From Sphingobacteriales bacterium (GTDB lineage Bacteria; Bacteroidota; Bacteroidia; Sphingobacteriales; Sphingobacteriaceae): a stretch of 43,578 nucleotides of DNA. The position numbers were made by a program, and so were the translations under genes. The notes under the pieces are model-generated. The model worked only from the letters and a program-made list of their open reading frames with translations, ran no database searches and was not told the DNA's origin. Below are positions 14,069-22,138 of this stretch, in pieces (the stretch's first letter is position 1; every line of letters starts with the position of its first letter). The stretch lies in assembly GCA_013298995.1 (NCBI GenBank), contig JAAFJW010000005.1, positions 1 to 43,578 of the forward strand. The letters run 5' to 3'.

Positions 14069-14287
14069 ATGGGACTTTCAAGTACAAAAACGGCCAACAC
14101 AAAAGAGCTGTTTAAACACGCATTTGATTTAATGTTGCTTTTAAAAGCAAAAGTAATTAGTGTAGAAGAGGCAAAAGCACAGGCTAATTTGCTAAAACAA
14201 TCAAATAATATCTTAAGATACGAACTCGACAGAGCTGTTGCCGAAAAAAAGTTTGATAGCTTATCTATCAGGGAAATAGAGCAATAG
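14069..14287 (+). CDS. Small helical protein, 72 aa
   Basis: MGLSSTKTANTKELFKHAFD begins a two-helix protein that continues LLLKAKVISVEEAKAQANLL and ends KFDSLSIREIEQ. No recognised domain, no membrane segment. Base composition is closer to the AT-rich cargo genes that follow than to the repeat-bearing early genes. Two bases separate it from the next frame, so they are probably cotranscribed. Confidence 0.6.
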   Translation: MGLSSTKTANTKELFKHAFDLMLLLKAKVISVEEAKAQANLLKQSNNILRYELDRAVAEKKFDSLSIREIEQ

Positions 14288-14289
14288 TT

Positions 14290-14769
14290 ATGTTTGATAA
14301 TATTATACTTGTACATAAACTTATAGATTGTTTAGAATACCTTACTTTAATAGAGGATAAAAATATTTTAAGAAATCTAATTAAAAAACAAATTGGTATT
14401 GATAAAGAGCTAATTGTAGGTTATGATTTAATTGCAGACCTTCCCGAAAGTCAAACAAGGTTTATGGGCAGAAAAATTACAAAACTCAAATACGAAGCTT
14501 TTGATAAAGCTTGTGTAATTTTAGATTTAGACGATGATGAAATTTGTATAGCCAATTTTTCAACATATAGTTTTGGTAGCATTGGCAAAAAATTTATTGA
14601 CTTACATAATTTGCTATGTAAACAAAGGTGGTTTATATATCACTCAAATGATTTACAAAAAAAATATTATTTAGAAGTATTTGACCTATACGCTGTAGAA
14701 GCCTATATTGATTTAATTGTAAATCAAATATCGTTGATAATTGAAGATAATTCGAAGGTTTATCAATAA
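14290..14769 (+). CDS. Unknown AT-rich cargo gene, 159 aa
   Basis: An acidic alpha/beta protein starting MFDNIILVHKLIDCLEYLTL. The coding sequence is noticeably more AT-rich than the early genes and carries no repeat family. It ends just before a strong terminator. I recognise no family. The pattern of distinct composition, an independent transcription end and a position between the early and late modules marks a moron-type gene, possibly involved in host fitness or phage exclusion. Confidence 0.6.
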   Translation: MFDNIILVHKLIDCLEYLTLIEDKNILRNLIKKQIGIDKELIVGYDLIADLPESQTRFMGRKITKLKYEAFDKACVILDLDDDEICIANFSTYSFGSIGKKFIDLHNLLCKQRWFIYHSNDLQKKYYLEVFDLYAVEAYIDLIVNQISLIIEDNSKVYQ

Positions 14770-14792
14770 GCAAAACCAAAGCCTAAAACCCC

Positions 14793-14824
14793 AAAGCCAT
14801 TGCTTACCGCAATGGCTTTTTTTT
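14793..14824 (+). terminator. Intrinsic terminator ending the early operon
   Basis: AAAGCCATTGC (14793-14803), loop TTACC, GCAATGGCTTT (14809-14819), then a run of T. A stable 11-bp stem with a U-tract; it isolates the dinD-like gene from early transcription. Confidence 0.9.
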
Positions 14825-14856
14825 ATACCATAGCGTATTTATTATTGTTAATATAT

Positions 14857-14886
14857 TTTGAAATGTAATATAACTACATACATTTG
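14857..14886 (+). promoter_or_regulatory. Promoter of the dinD-like gene
   Basis: TTTG (14857-14860), 18 bases, then TACATTTG (14879-14886), a perfect Bacteroidota -7 element, 25 bases before the ATG at 14912. GTAAACGTAAACGTT follows at the likely start of transcription and could be an operator. Confidence 0.75.
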
Positions 14887-14911
14887 TAAACGTAAACGTT
14901 CACAAACTTAT

Positions 14912-15739
14912 ATGTCAAATTTAGAGCTTTTTAACAATGATTTTTCATCAGAAATGTTTGAGAAAGAATCGCTAGAGAATGGCTTTACTTATTGGTACGC
15001 ACTAAAATTAATGCGCTTTTTAGGTTACGATACTTGGGCTTCGTTCCAAAAAGCCATTAATAAAGCCATGACAACCTGCAATACTCTAAATATACCAATA
15101 ATTGAAAACTTTGAGCAGGTTACTGTAACTATAGAAGGTAAGCCTTGTTTAGATTTTAAACTTTCACGTTTTGCTTGCTACCTAGTGGTTATGAATGCCG
15201 ATAGTAAGAAAGCGCCTGTTGCACAAGCACAAGCGTATTTTGCTAATTTGGCGGGTGCGGTACAAAACTATCTACACGAAGCCGAAAATGTTGAACGTAT
15301 AAATGTTAGAAGCGAAGTTTCGGACAGAGAAGTTAGCCTTTCGAGCGTTGTACATAAAGCTGGAGTAGAAAATTACGGTTTTTTTCAAAACGCTGGCTAC
15401 AGAGGTATGTACAATAAAAATATTGGCTTATTAAAGCAAATTAGAAATGTGCCAAATGGTAGAAGTTTGTTAGATTTTATGGGTAAAGATGAGTTAGCGG
15501 CAAACCTTTTTAGAATAACCCAAACCGAACTTAAAATTAAACAAGATAATATAAGAGGGCAAAGCAGTTTAGAATACGCAGCCGAAACCGTTGGGCAAAA
15601 AGTTAGAAAAACGATGTTAGATATTAGCGGTATTGCCCCTGAGCATTTAACAACCGCTTTAGATATACAAAAAGTAAAAAAGGAGCTTAAAAATAAAAGC
15701 AAACAAATAAAATCAATTGACAAAAAGCCTAAAAATTAA
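14912..15739 (+). CDS. dinD: DinD-like DNA-damage-inducible protein
   Basis: The ATG at 14912 (MSNLELFNNDFSSEMFEKES) is preferred over an in-frame ATG at 14858 that lies within the promoter. 275 residues, the usual DinD length. The N-terminal half has the BRO-N-like fold pattern (YWYALKLMRFLGYDTWASFQ, then CLDFKLSRFACYLVVMNADS). The C-terminal half has the DinD pattern NAGYRGMYNKNIGLLKQIRN and GKDELAANLFRITQTELKIK. E. coli DinD is SOS-induced and inhibits RecA-mediated strand exchange. In a prophage it could dampen RecA and thereby delay induction, which is inference. Confidence 0.85.
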   Translation: MSNLELFNNDFSSEMFEKESLENGFTYWYALKLMRFLGYDTWASFQKAINKAMTTCNTLNIPIIENFEQVTVTIEGKPCLDFKLSRFACYLVVMNADSKKAPVAQAQAYFANLAGAVQNYLHEAENVERINVRSEVSDREVSLSSVVHKAGVENYGFFQNAGYRGMYNKNIGLLKQIRNVPNGRSLLDFMGKDELAANLFRITQTELKIKQDNIRGQSSLEYAAETVGQKVRKTMLDISGIAPEHLTTALDIQKVKKELKNKSKQIKSIDKKPKN

Positions 15740-15741
15740 CA

Positions 15742-15957
15742 ATGCTACATTTTTTAAAAGCCATAGCCCAAAACCCTGTTTACAGTTTTATATTTGTTTT
15801 TATTTTATTTGTTGTACCTGTGCTTGCTATTTGGTATGTAGCCAAATGGTGGCCACAAAATAAACGGTTTAGCAAAATGCTTAAAGATGTAGAGGATATT
15901 AAAAGCGATGTTAAGTATATACGCAACTGTTGTGAGCAAAGCTTTAATTCTAATTAG
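15742..15957 (+). CDS. Small membrane protein with coiled-coil tail, 71 aa
   Basis: Starts two bases after the dinD-like stop, so cotranscribed. Residues about 13-35 (YSFIFVFILFVVPVLAIWYV) form one membrane helix. The C-terminal ~30 residues (RFSKMLKDVEDIKSDVKYIR) are a charged helix likely to form a coiled coil in the cytoplasm. No family recognised. As a cargo gene it could act at the host membrane. Confidence 0.6.
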   Translation: MLHFLKAIAQNPVYSFIFVFILFVVPVLAIWYVAKWWPQNKRFSKMLKDVEDIKSDVKYIRNCCEQSFNSN

Positions 15958-16006
15958 CCTAGCTTTTTTGTTAAAAACTCAATTACCAAAACCCTAGCCT
16001 AGTACT

Positions 16007-16014
16007 TATATTTG
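16007..16014 (+). promoter_or_regulatory. Candidate -7 element before the 75-aa gene
   Basis: TATATTTG fits TAnnTTTG and lies 20 bases before the ATG at 16034. No TTTG is seen at the matching -33 spacing, as expected if an activator is needed. Confidence 0.45.
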
Positions 16015-16033
16015 AAAAACCAAAATATAAGGT

Positions 16034-16261
16034 ATGCAGCAAGCTTTATTTGATACACCTACCGTAACTAAGCCCGCCCATAAAATACGCAATACTACCG
16101 CCTTGCTTTACAAGCGTGTACGCGAAGAGCATCAGAAAATGATGGCTACCGAGTATAAAGGCTGCAAAATGTACAACCCCGATTTTGTGTATATAAAACT
16201 GGGCGAAAAGTTTTTTAAATCGCCTAAAACTATTGAGAATATTGTGTTTAATAGGTGTTAA
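16034..16261 (+). CDS. Small HTH-like protein, possible late regulator
   Basis: 75 residues, basic. The C-terminal part (NPDFVYIKLGEKFFKSPKTI, then ENIVF) has the shape of a helix-turn-helix in which a sensor helix is followed by xxSPKTIENI. It stands alone after the cargo genes and before the late modules, with its own promoter-like element. Mu places the middle/late activators Mor and C in comparable locations. Homology to them is not visible; the role is inferred from position. Confidence 0.5.
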   Translation: MQQALFDTPTVTKPAHKIRNTTALLYKRVREEHQKMMATEYKGCKMYNPDFVYIKLGEKFFKSPKTIENIVFNRC

Positions 16262-16412
16262 TGGGCAATCGGGCAACGGGCTGGCGGGCTTCGGGCAGCG
16301 GGCTTTCGGGCAATCGGGCTTTCGGGCAACCAGCAACGGGCTGGCTGGCGGCGGGCTGGCGGGCTTCGGGCTAACTACCAAACAGGCAGCCCGAGGCTCG
16401 AAGCCCGAGGCT
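16262..16412. repeat. Large CGGGC-mosaic repeat at the convergent junction
   Basis: About 150 bases made almost wholly of GGGCAACGGGCTGGCGGGC-like units, with the opposite orientation (GGCAGCCCGAGGCTCGAAGC) at the right end. It fills the whole gap between the plus-strand gene ending 16261 and the minus-strand gene ending 16411. The inverted arrangement could fold in RNA from either strand, and may help terminate convergent transcription. Confidence 0.85.
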
Positions 16413-16932
16413 AGTTTATAAAGTAAGGTTCGGGTGGCTCTACGCCGTTTTGTAGTTCTATATCATTAATTACGGTATCTTGGTAAAGTTTTTGGGCGGC
16501 GTAATCTGTTAGTGTGCAAGTAAAGCTTTGTTGGTATAGGTTGCCTGCGCCACCAGTATCAACGGGGGCAAAGCCTGTACGGCGCATTGCGCTATAATTA
16601 ACGCCTGTGCTACCGTGTAGTACGGCAAAGGTGCTGTTTAGTAAATCTAAAAAATCTAATGCGGTGCTTTGGTTAAAACTGCCCTTAAAGGTATCGGCAA
16701 AGGTTTCGTAAAACAAGTAAGCATCTACCTGTAAGGTTACATCTTGTATTTTAAGCCCTTTATCTTGCGTGTTTAGTATCCTAAAGGCTAAAAAAACGGC
16801 TGGCGTGGCAAAAGGGTGTTCGCTACTTAAAAAGTTTACTTGGTTGTGCCAAAGGTCTATCCATTTTATGGCGGGTATTTTGGTGTTTAGCAGGGTGCTA
16901 AGTTCGATGTAAAGGTCTTTAAAGTTTTGCAT
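16411..16932 (-). CDS. Putative tail-completion / Gp37-like protein
   Basis: 173 residues, last gene of the leftward head operon. It starts MQNFKDLYIELSTLLNTKIP, a typical start of short phage neck or tail-terminator proteins, and has beta segments with an alternating pattern (FLAFRILNTQDKGLKIQDVT, LYQQSFTCTLTDYAA). Position after the gpG-like gene agrees with Mu gp37. The stop codon touches the repeat block. Assignment is from size, position and pattern. Confidence 0.55.
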   Translation of the reverse strand: MQNFKDLYIELSTLLNTKIPAIKWIDLWHNQVNFLSSEHPFATPAVFLAFRILNTQDKGLKIQDVTLQVDAYLFYETFADTFKGSFNQSTALDFLDLLNSTFAVLHGSTGVNYSAMRRTGFAPVDTGGAGNLYQQSFTCTLTDYAAQKLYQDTVINDIELQNGVEPPEPYFIN

Positions 16933-16936
16933 AATG

Positions 16937-17479
16937 TTAAGTTTTATTGATTACTGATTGTAGGCTTTTTTCGAAATTTGCTGTAAATGTTTTTTCGATT
17001 ACGGTATCTATTTTTTTATCTAAGGCTTGGCTTTCGCCGATGTACTGGCGTTGTGGTATTTTTATGGTTAACTGTTCTTTTTTGCTTAGGTAAAGGTGTT
17101 TCCACATTTCTTTATCGGTTTGTTTGTACATAGCCCAAAAAAACTTTTTCATTTGCGGGGTTACGGTTACGGTAATAGTGCCGCCATTGTTATGTATGGC
17201 GGCATAAGGCAAGCCTTCGCCTGCGGTAATTTCTACACCATCTTTAGTAATGCTGTTTGCTTTTATGCTATTGTACAGGTTATTATTAAGCTGCATTAGT
17301 TTATGGCCAGCACCGTCGTTGCGGTTGGGCCAGGGTATAAAGCTGCTGTCGGTAAAGCCTTGTTTCTCAAAACTATCTTTAAAGTGCTTCACGGCAATTT
17401 CGGCAGCATCTTTGGCAATGGTTTCAAATAGGTTATTGCTTGCTTCTACAATGTTGGGTACCGTAAACTCGTTTTGCAT
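16937..17479 (-). CDS. Mu gpG-like virion morphogenesis protein
   Basis: 180 residues with the gpG/Phage_tail_S pattern: a helical N-terminus (AAEIAVKHFKDSFEKQGFTD), a WPNRNDGAGHKLMQ segment, then LNNNLYNSIKANSITKDGVE with ITAGEGLPYAAIHNNGG, and a basic C-terminus ending in a PQRQYIGESQAL motif. The family is needed for head-tail joining or tail completion in Mu. It follows the MuF gene as in Mu, after a 90-base gap that carries a possible small RNA on the other strand. Confidence 0.8.
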   Translation of the reverse strand: MQNEFTVPNIVEASNNLFETIAKDAAEIAVKHFKDSFEKQGFTDSSFIPWPNRNDGAGHKLMQLNNNLYNSIKANSITKDGVEITAGEGLPYAAIHNNGGTITVTVTPQMKKFFWAMYKQTDKEMWKHLYLSKKEQLTIKIPQRQYIGESQALDKKIDTVIEKTFTANFEKSLQSVINKT

Positions 17480-17509
17480 TTAATTGTTGTTTAATGTTTA
17501 TTTAATTTT

Positions 17510-17587
17510 TACATTTGTAGCTCAATACCGCGATTCTGTCAAGGTATGCCCCAAGAGCGATTAATTTATTAATCGCTCTTGCTTTTT
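17510..17587 (+). ncRNA. Possible small RNA antisense to the MuF gene end
   Basis: A perfect -7 element TACATTTG (17510-17517) with GTTG 20 bases upstream (one mismatch to TTTG) points into the only sizeable gap in the leftward operon. The predicted RNA starts near 17523. It would form stem ATACC/GGTAT (17525-17529 with 17543-17547) and a perfect 13-bp stem (17553-17565 with 17568-17580), followed by GCTTTTT. It overlaps the last ~19 bases of the MuF gene in antisense. The motif GCGATT occurs in both hairpins. Terminator loop of two bases and the GC before the T-run weaken it. Confidence 0.4.
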
Positions 17588-18927
17588 AAAGCGGTTACCT
17601 TTTTTTCTATATCGTTAAAATCATCCCCCTTTTTAATAATAACTGATTTTTCTTTATAAATTAATGCAACCTGTTGAAGCTCGGGATATAAATTATATTG
17701 ACCGTTTATTACCCTAGCTGCATTACCGGGTAATTTTGAAAGGTTAAATACAATGGAGTATTTTTCTTCTAATTTGGTGTCAAAGTGGTTATTATATTGC
17801 GCTATAAATTCCATAATTTGTTCCCTCTTTTTTTTGAAACCGTTTTTTAGCGCACCATCATACCTATCTGCAATCACGCTATTTAAATTATACTCGGGGT
17901 TACGCCAGCCATCTATTTCAACGTGTGGCCTAATTTCCATATCGGCTTTGTGGTTTTTTACCAATATTTTAGCATCAATAAAATTGTCTTTTAAATCTTT
18001 GGTATCGGCAAACGGGCTAATTTTAACACCATCAACGGTTTCTAAAGGTGCGGTAAGTTTAGAAAACTCTAACGCTTTCTTAAAATTAGGGTCGGCTTTG
18101 GCCAATGCAAAATAAGGAGCAGGTTTGCCACCGTTAGTTCCCTCGTTAAACACCTGGCCGCTAATGCCTGTATTTATTTCAAACTCGGGCTTTACATCAG
18201 GTACTTTTGTAGGTATATTGGCACTTGGGTTTTCGGCAGTTTGCACCACATAGCAACGGCAACGCCAGCCGTTAGGCGGGTAATATTTAGCCCAAAAAGC
18301 CCCATTAATAGGTGCAATAATGCCGTGTAAGCTTTGGTGGCTATCCCGCACTTTCTCATCGTTTTGGGTAACGTATTTTAGGTTAGGGAAATCTTTGGCA
18401 TCACGCACATAAGTTGCCCAATTGGCAGCGTGGTAGCCCGCCTGTTTGGCGGTTTGGTACTCGGCCTGTAGGTAATTAACGTTATAGGCTTGGTTAATTT
18501 TTAAGCCAGCAGCTTTAAAATCGTTCCAGCTGGCAGGTTTGCCATTTTTTGTAAGTGCTTCATTAAGTAGCAATTGTTGGCTATACGTTTTAGCTCCCGA
18601 AAACTTAAATAAGTTTTGGCGCATGGCAATAGCCGTAGCATTTGGTGTGCCATCATCGCCTACTACCTTAAATTTGCTGCCGTAGCCTTTTGCTGCACCG
18701 CCTACCAGTTCTTTGTAGGTTTGCTGTATAAGCCCTGGGCTTAAGTCTTTAGGGTTTAGTTTGCCATCGTAAGCATCTTTTAACAATTTTTGGTACACGA
18801 GTTGCCACTGTGTTAAATCAATGGCTTGTACGGTAATATCTAGCGGCTCGCAATCGCAATCATGCTCCAAAACATCGTACCATGCGGTAATTTGTGCAAG
18901 CCAGTTTTTAGGTACGCTGGCTTGCAC
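17569..18927 (-). CDS. MuF-like head protein with toxin-like C-terminal extension
   Basis: 452 residues, GTG start two bases after the portal stop. Residues about 150-228 form the phage Mu F / SPP1 gp7 head-morphogenesis domain with its signature VRDSHQSLHGIIAPING and PPNGWRCRCYVV. Residues ~300-452 are an extra domain: ILVKNHKADMEIRPHVEIDG, then WRNPEYNLNSVIAD, a central helix, and SIVFNLSKLP. This resembles nuclease-type polymorphic toxin domains (CdiA_C-like) that are known to be fused to MuF proteins in temperate phages. No immunity gene follows; the next gene is gpG-like. MuF is firm; the toxin identity is inference. Confidence 0.8.
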   Translation of the reverse strand: MQASVPKNWLAQITAWYDVLEHDCDCEPLDITVQAIDLTQWQLVYQKLLKDAYDGKLNPKDLSPGLIQQTYKELVGGAAKGYGSKFKVVGDDGTPNATAIAMRQNLFKFSGAKTYSQQLLLNEALTKNGKPASWNDFKAAGLKINQAYNVNYLQAEYQTAKQAGYHAANWATYVRDAKDFPNLKYVTQNDEKVRDSHQSLHGIIAPINGAFWAKYYPPNGWRCRCYVVQTAENPSANIPTKVPDVKPEFEINTGISGQVFNEGTNGGKPAPYFALAKADPNFKKALEFSKLTAPLETVDGVKISPFADTKDLKDNFIDAKILVKNHKADMEIRPHVEIDGWRNPEYNLNSVIADRYDGALKNGFKKKREQIMEFIAQYNNHFDTKLEEKYSIVFNLSKLPGNAARVINGQYNLYPELQQVALIYKEKSVIIKKGDDFNDIEKKVTALKSKSD

Positions 18928-18929
18928 CG

Positions 18930-20162
18930 CTACTTTTTTGCGGGGCTTTCTCCTTTTACAATAGGTGCGGCTGCGTTTAGCCTGCCAATAATGGGTATGC
19001 CTGTGGTGTTTTTTAGGTACTCGGGTTCTATTTCGTACTGTTCGCCCAGTTTTACAATAAGGTTTACCAGTTCGGTAAGTCCCATATTTTCGGCATTATC
19101 CCACTCGAAGCTGTAATTTTTAAGCGGTGCATATACTGGGCTTAATTTTATAAGGCGTGGGCGTATTTGGGCGTTAAAAAAGTATTTAAAAAACAGTTTA
19201 TCGCTCTCGAACCTGTCTTTAGCTAACTTATATTGTATTTCTACACTGCCTACAAAACCTTTCTCATCTGTTAAGCCAGTACCGCCTAATACCCGTTTAC
19301 TTATCATGTTATCTGCCCTTAATGCCAGGCGTTCAAAAGGGTCCACATTTGCACCGTTAATATCGGCAAACTCAAATTTTTCTTGCCCACGGCCCACCAT
19401 AAAGTTGTTGCTTTTAAACTTGCTGGCAGCGTTCCATAATTGGGTTAGGCGTTCTTTATCCTCACGGTCGGTGGTAATAAATAAAGGCGGTACACCGTAT
19501 TTATCCACAAAATCGAGCCAGCTACCCATGCCTAGTTTTTTGGCAAGTACAATAGGCGCCATGGGTGTAAGCATACCTAAATTATCGTTTTTACCTACTT
19601 GTACATAATGGTCGGCGTATATGCCCTCTCGGTAATTCCAGCCTGCGGTATCGCCCGGGTTTTTGGTAATAATGCCTTTGTTGGCATTAAACCAAGGCTG
19701 CTTAATTTCGGTAACAGCTTCTAGTTCGTTAAGGTCGTTGGTTTCGTACAGCTCTATCAGCCTGCGGCCTCTAAAGCGGCTACCAATGGCAATATCAATA
19801 AGGTCTTCGAACCAGGGGCGTTCAAATAGTTTACTAACCTCTTTATTTTCCTCACCTTTGGCATCTACAAACTTTATAGGTGTACGCTTTGCGTGTAAAA
19901 TACGGCTATCAATAACGCTTGCCAAGTGGTCATCAATCAAAAGGTTTTCGTGTAGGTTGTACAGCAAACTCCAGTCGGGGTTATCGGGGCTGGTGGCGGC
20001 AGCAATGGCCATTTGCCAATCTTTTAGGGTTTTGGCTTGTATGGTGGTAGCTGTTTTTTCGGTAAGATAACTTAAAGCACCGTTATCGCTAGGTTTTGCA
20101 GCTGCATTAATTTGGGCGGGTTTATCGCCAAAAAGGCGTTCAAAAAAGCTAACTATATTCAT
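18930..20162 (-). CDS. Portal protein (Mu gp29-like, DUF935)
   Basis: 410 residues. It forms the dodecameric ring at the head vertex through which DNA enters and leaves. Recognisable DUF935 features include QMAIAAATSPDNPDWSLLYN, LIDDHLASVIDSRILHAKR, then RFRGRRLIELYETNDLNELE, and a central VDKYGVPPLFITTDREDKER motif. Near-full length for the family. It lies between the gp36-like and MuF genes, the same order as Mu gp28-gp29-F, all on the minus strand. Confidence 0.88.
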   Translation of the reverse strand: MNIVSFFERLFGDKPAQINAAAKPSDNGALSYLTEKTATTIQAKTLKDWQMAIAAATSPDNPDWSLLYNLHENLLIDDHLASVIDSRILHAKRTPIKFVDAKGEENKEVSKLFERPWFEDLIDIAIGSRFRGRRLIELYETNDLNELEAVTEIKQPWFNANKGIITKNPGDTAGWNYREGIYADHYVQVGKNDNLGMLTPMAPIVLAKKLGMGSWLDFVDKYGVPPLFITTDREDKERLTQLWNAASKFKSNNFMVGRGQEKFEFADINGANVDPFERLALRADNMISKRVLGGTGLTDEKGFVGSVEIQYKLAKDRFESDKLFFKYFFNAQIRPRLIKLSPVYAPLKNYSFEWDNAENMGLTELVNLIVKLGEQYEIEPEYLKNTTGIPIIGRLNAAAPIVKGESPAKK

Positions 20163-20167
20163 AAGGC

Positions 20168-20593
20168 TTAAATGTAAAAATCGGGGTTAGAGTTATTGCC
20201 CCAAAGGCTATCGCCGCTGGGGTTTTGGGTATTGTCTTCGGGTGGTTTGGGTAAGTTGTGTAAGATGGTGCGGCCAGCGTTTATTTTATCCAGCTCTTTC
20301 ATAGCCCAATCGTAGTCTTCTTTAATATCGGTACTAACTTTGCGGGCTGCATTGCGCCTAAAAACCTTATAAAGGGTAATTTTTGCAATAATATCTACCA
20401 GTACCTCGTTGCGTATAGGGTTTGGGTTGGCAAATATTAAATCGGTATTGTAACGGCCAGCAAGGTAGGTAATAGCCATTGCCACCACCCTTTTTTCAAT
20501 GTTGGGCAGGCTATCGGTAAACTCGGCGGTGCTATCGGTAATAAACCGCTCTTGGCTATCGGTTTTTAAATCATCTAGGGTTAAGTACCTCAT
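20168..20593 (-). CDS. Mu gp36-like protein (DUF1320)
   Basis: 141 residues starting MRYLTLDDLKTDSQERFITD, typical of the DUF1320 / gp36 family of head-tail connector proteins. A helical middle VVAMAITYLAGRYNTDLIF and an acidic, Pro/Asn-rich end (PPEDNTQNPSGDS) follow. In Mu, gp36 lies downstream of the capsid; here it lies between terminase and portal and overlaps the terminase gene by four bases, so its place has changed but coupling suggests joint production. Confidence 0.78.
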   Translation of the reverse strand: MRYLTLDDLKTDSQERFITDSTAEFTDSLPNIEKRVVAMAITYLAGRYNTDLIFANPNPIRNEVLVDIIAKITLYKVFRRNAARKVSTDIKEDYDWAMKELDKINAGRTILHNLPKPPEDNTQNPSGDSLWGNNSNPDFYI

Positions 20594-22137
20594 ATTCTAT
20601 CGTGTTTATGTTGCATACGGCCTGCAACTAAGCCATCGCCATCGGCACTTGTGCCTATGCTGGTATGTTTTTCGAGTTCTCTAATTGCTTCCCTATCGGC
20701 ATCGGGTGCATCATCTTTGGTATTGTAGCCAGGTTCTATATCAAAAAGCTGCTCACGCCCACGAATAGAATCCTTATCGTTTTCTGTAGCTTCGTTGTGT
20801 TTTATGCGGTTGTTTTGGTAGTAGGGGTACATTTCCAAAATACGGTCGTATTTTTTAATTTTTGGCGTATGCACCTGCCTGAGGTAAAGGGTTACGTTTT
20901 TTTGTGTTTCAACTTCTTTAATGGTACGTTGCACTTCATCGTTCCAAAATTGGGCTTCAAACTGCCAGTGAATTTTTACGGTACTAGGTAGTTGCAATTG
21001 CACATCGCACATATAAGCAACAGCCTCCATCATTTTTGCTTGTTTCACAAATCCTTTTATAAACCAAAAATTATTTAGCTTATCAAGCCCCCAGATACGT
21101 ACGGCATTATAATCGCTTTTTTCATTATCGGTGTAGGCAATATCCCAATGGCCAATTATTATTTTAAGGTGGTTAAGCTTTGGCAGCTTATCAAAAACCA
21201 TTTGTGCTGCCTTAAATATTTTACCTTCTTTGTGGGGTTTTTGCCCGTACTCTTCTTCAAGAGCTATTAAACCAATTTCGGTAAGCAAGTTTTGGTAATA
21301 ATTGGCTGGGTATTTTTCGCTCCATACAGGTAAAAGACTAATTGGGTGGTATGCTGGTACATGAGAAATGTACCAGTTGGGGTGCTTTTTTTGCAGTAAA
21401 GTTTGTACCATCCTATCGGCAAAGCGGTTGTTGGCATACAAAAGGCGGCGTATTGGGCCGTCCATGGTGGGTATTAAATCGCCCTCAATCCATTTTACAT
21501 AATCATCTTGCCGTTTGGGGTTTCGGCCTATTTGCCTAGTTTCAATATCATCTACCACGCATAAATCGGGGCGTTGGCTTCCAATACGCAAACCCCTAAC
21601 TTCCTGCCCTAGTCCCCTGGCCCTGCCTATCATGGGGCGTAAACCCCGTTTTTTACAGCCCTTGGTTCTAAATTTTCCCATTTCCCAGTTTCCCTCCAAT
21701 TTTTGCTCGCCAAAGTCTTTTATAATTTGCGGGTTAGCTTCAAACTCTGCTTGTAAGTCGGCAAGTAGTTGTTTCGCTCGGTCTTCAGTTTGGCCTACCA
21801 GTACCATATAATGCGCTTCATCGTTTGTCCATAGCCAAAAAGGTAATATTACATCGCACCAAACCGATTTAGCCAATCCACGTCCCCACTCGGCAAAAGC
21901 CTTAATGGTTTTATCGTTTAATATTTTACCTGCAAAATTAATCTGAAAAGAGGCAGATACAGAAGTTGCATAATGCGGGAAATACCTATTTATACAACGT
22001 AGCACATCGTTTTTACAAAATTCAATTTCGGCCGATTGCTCGGCTTCGGTTTCGTAAGCCCGAACGTTCGAGCTCATGCGTATCATTTCTAGCTTATTAA
22101 TGTATTGGGCTAGCGTATCTTTATCTTCCCTTTTCAT
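20590..22137 (-). CDS. Terminase large subunit (Mu gp28-like)
   Basis: 515 residues. This motor packages phage DNA headfully. The ATPase has a Walker A-like GRGLAKS (85-91) in WGRGLAKSVWCDV and a Walker B PDLCVVDDIE (190-199, D196/D197). The RNase H-like nuclease domain begins around IIGHWDIAYTDNEKSDYNAV with its catalytic Asp in GHWDIAY. N-terminus is short, as in gp28-type enzymes. It follows the small subunit by one base and is the core of the leftward head operon. Confidence 0.88.
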   Translation of the reverse strand: MKREDKDTLAQYINKLEMIRMSSNVRAYETEAEQSAEIEFCKNDVLRCINRYFPHYATSVSASFQINFAGKILNDKTIKAFAEWGRGLAKSVWCDVILPFWLWTNDEAHYMVLVGQTEDRAKQLLADLQAEFEANPQIIKDFGEQKLEGNWEMGKFRTKGCKKRGLRPMIGRARGLGQEVRGLRIGSQRPDLCVVDDIETRQIGRNPKRQDDYVKWIEGDLIPTMDGPIRRLLYANNRFADRMVQTLLQKKHPNWYISHVPAYHPISLLPVWSEKYPANYYQNLLTEIGLIALEEEYGQKPHKEGKIFKAAQMVFDKLPKLNHLKIIIGHWDIAYTDNEKSDYNAVRIWGLDKLNNFWFIKGFVKQAKMMEAVAYMCDVQLQLPSTVKIHWQFEAQFWNDEVQRTIKEVETQKNVTLYLRQVHTPKIKKYDRILEMYPYYQNNRIKHNEATENDKDSIRGREQLFDIEPGYNTKDDAPDADREAIRELEKHTSIGTSADGDGLVAGRMQHKHDRI

Positions 22138-22138
22138 A

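Noticed and set aside
16262-16412. CRISPR array
   Set aside because: Units are short, irregular and lack unique spacers; it is a mosaic of CGGGC-type repeats.
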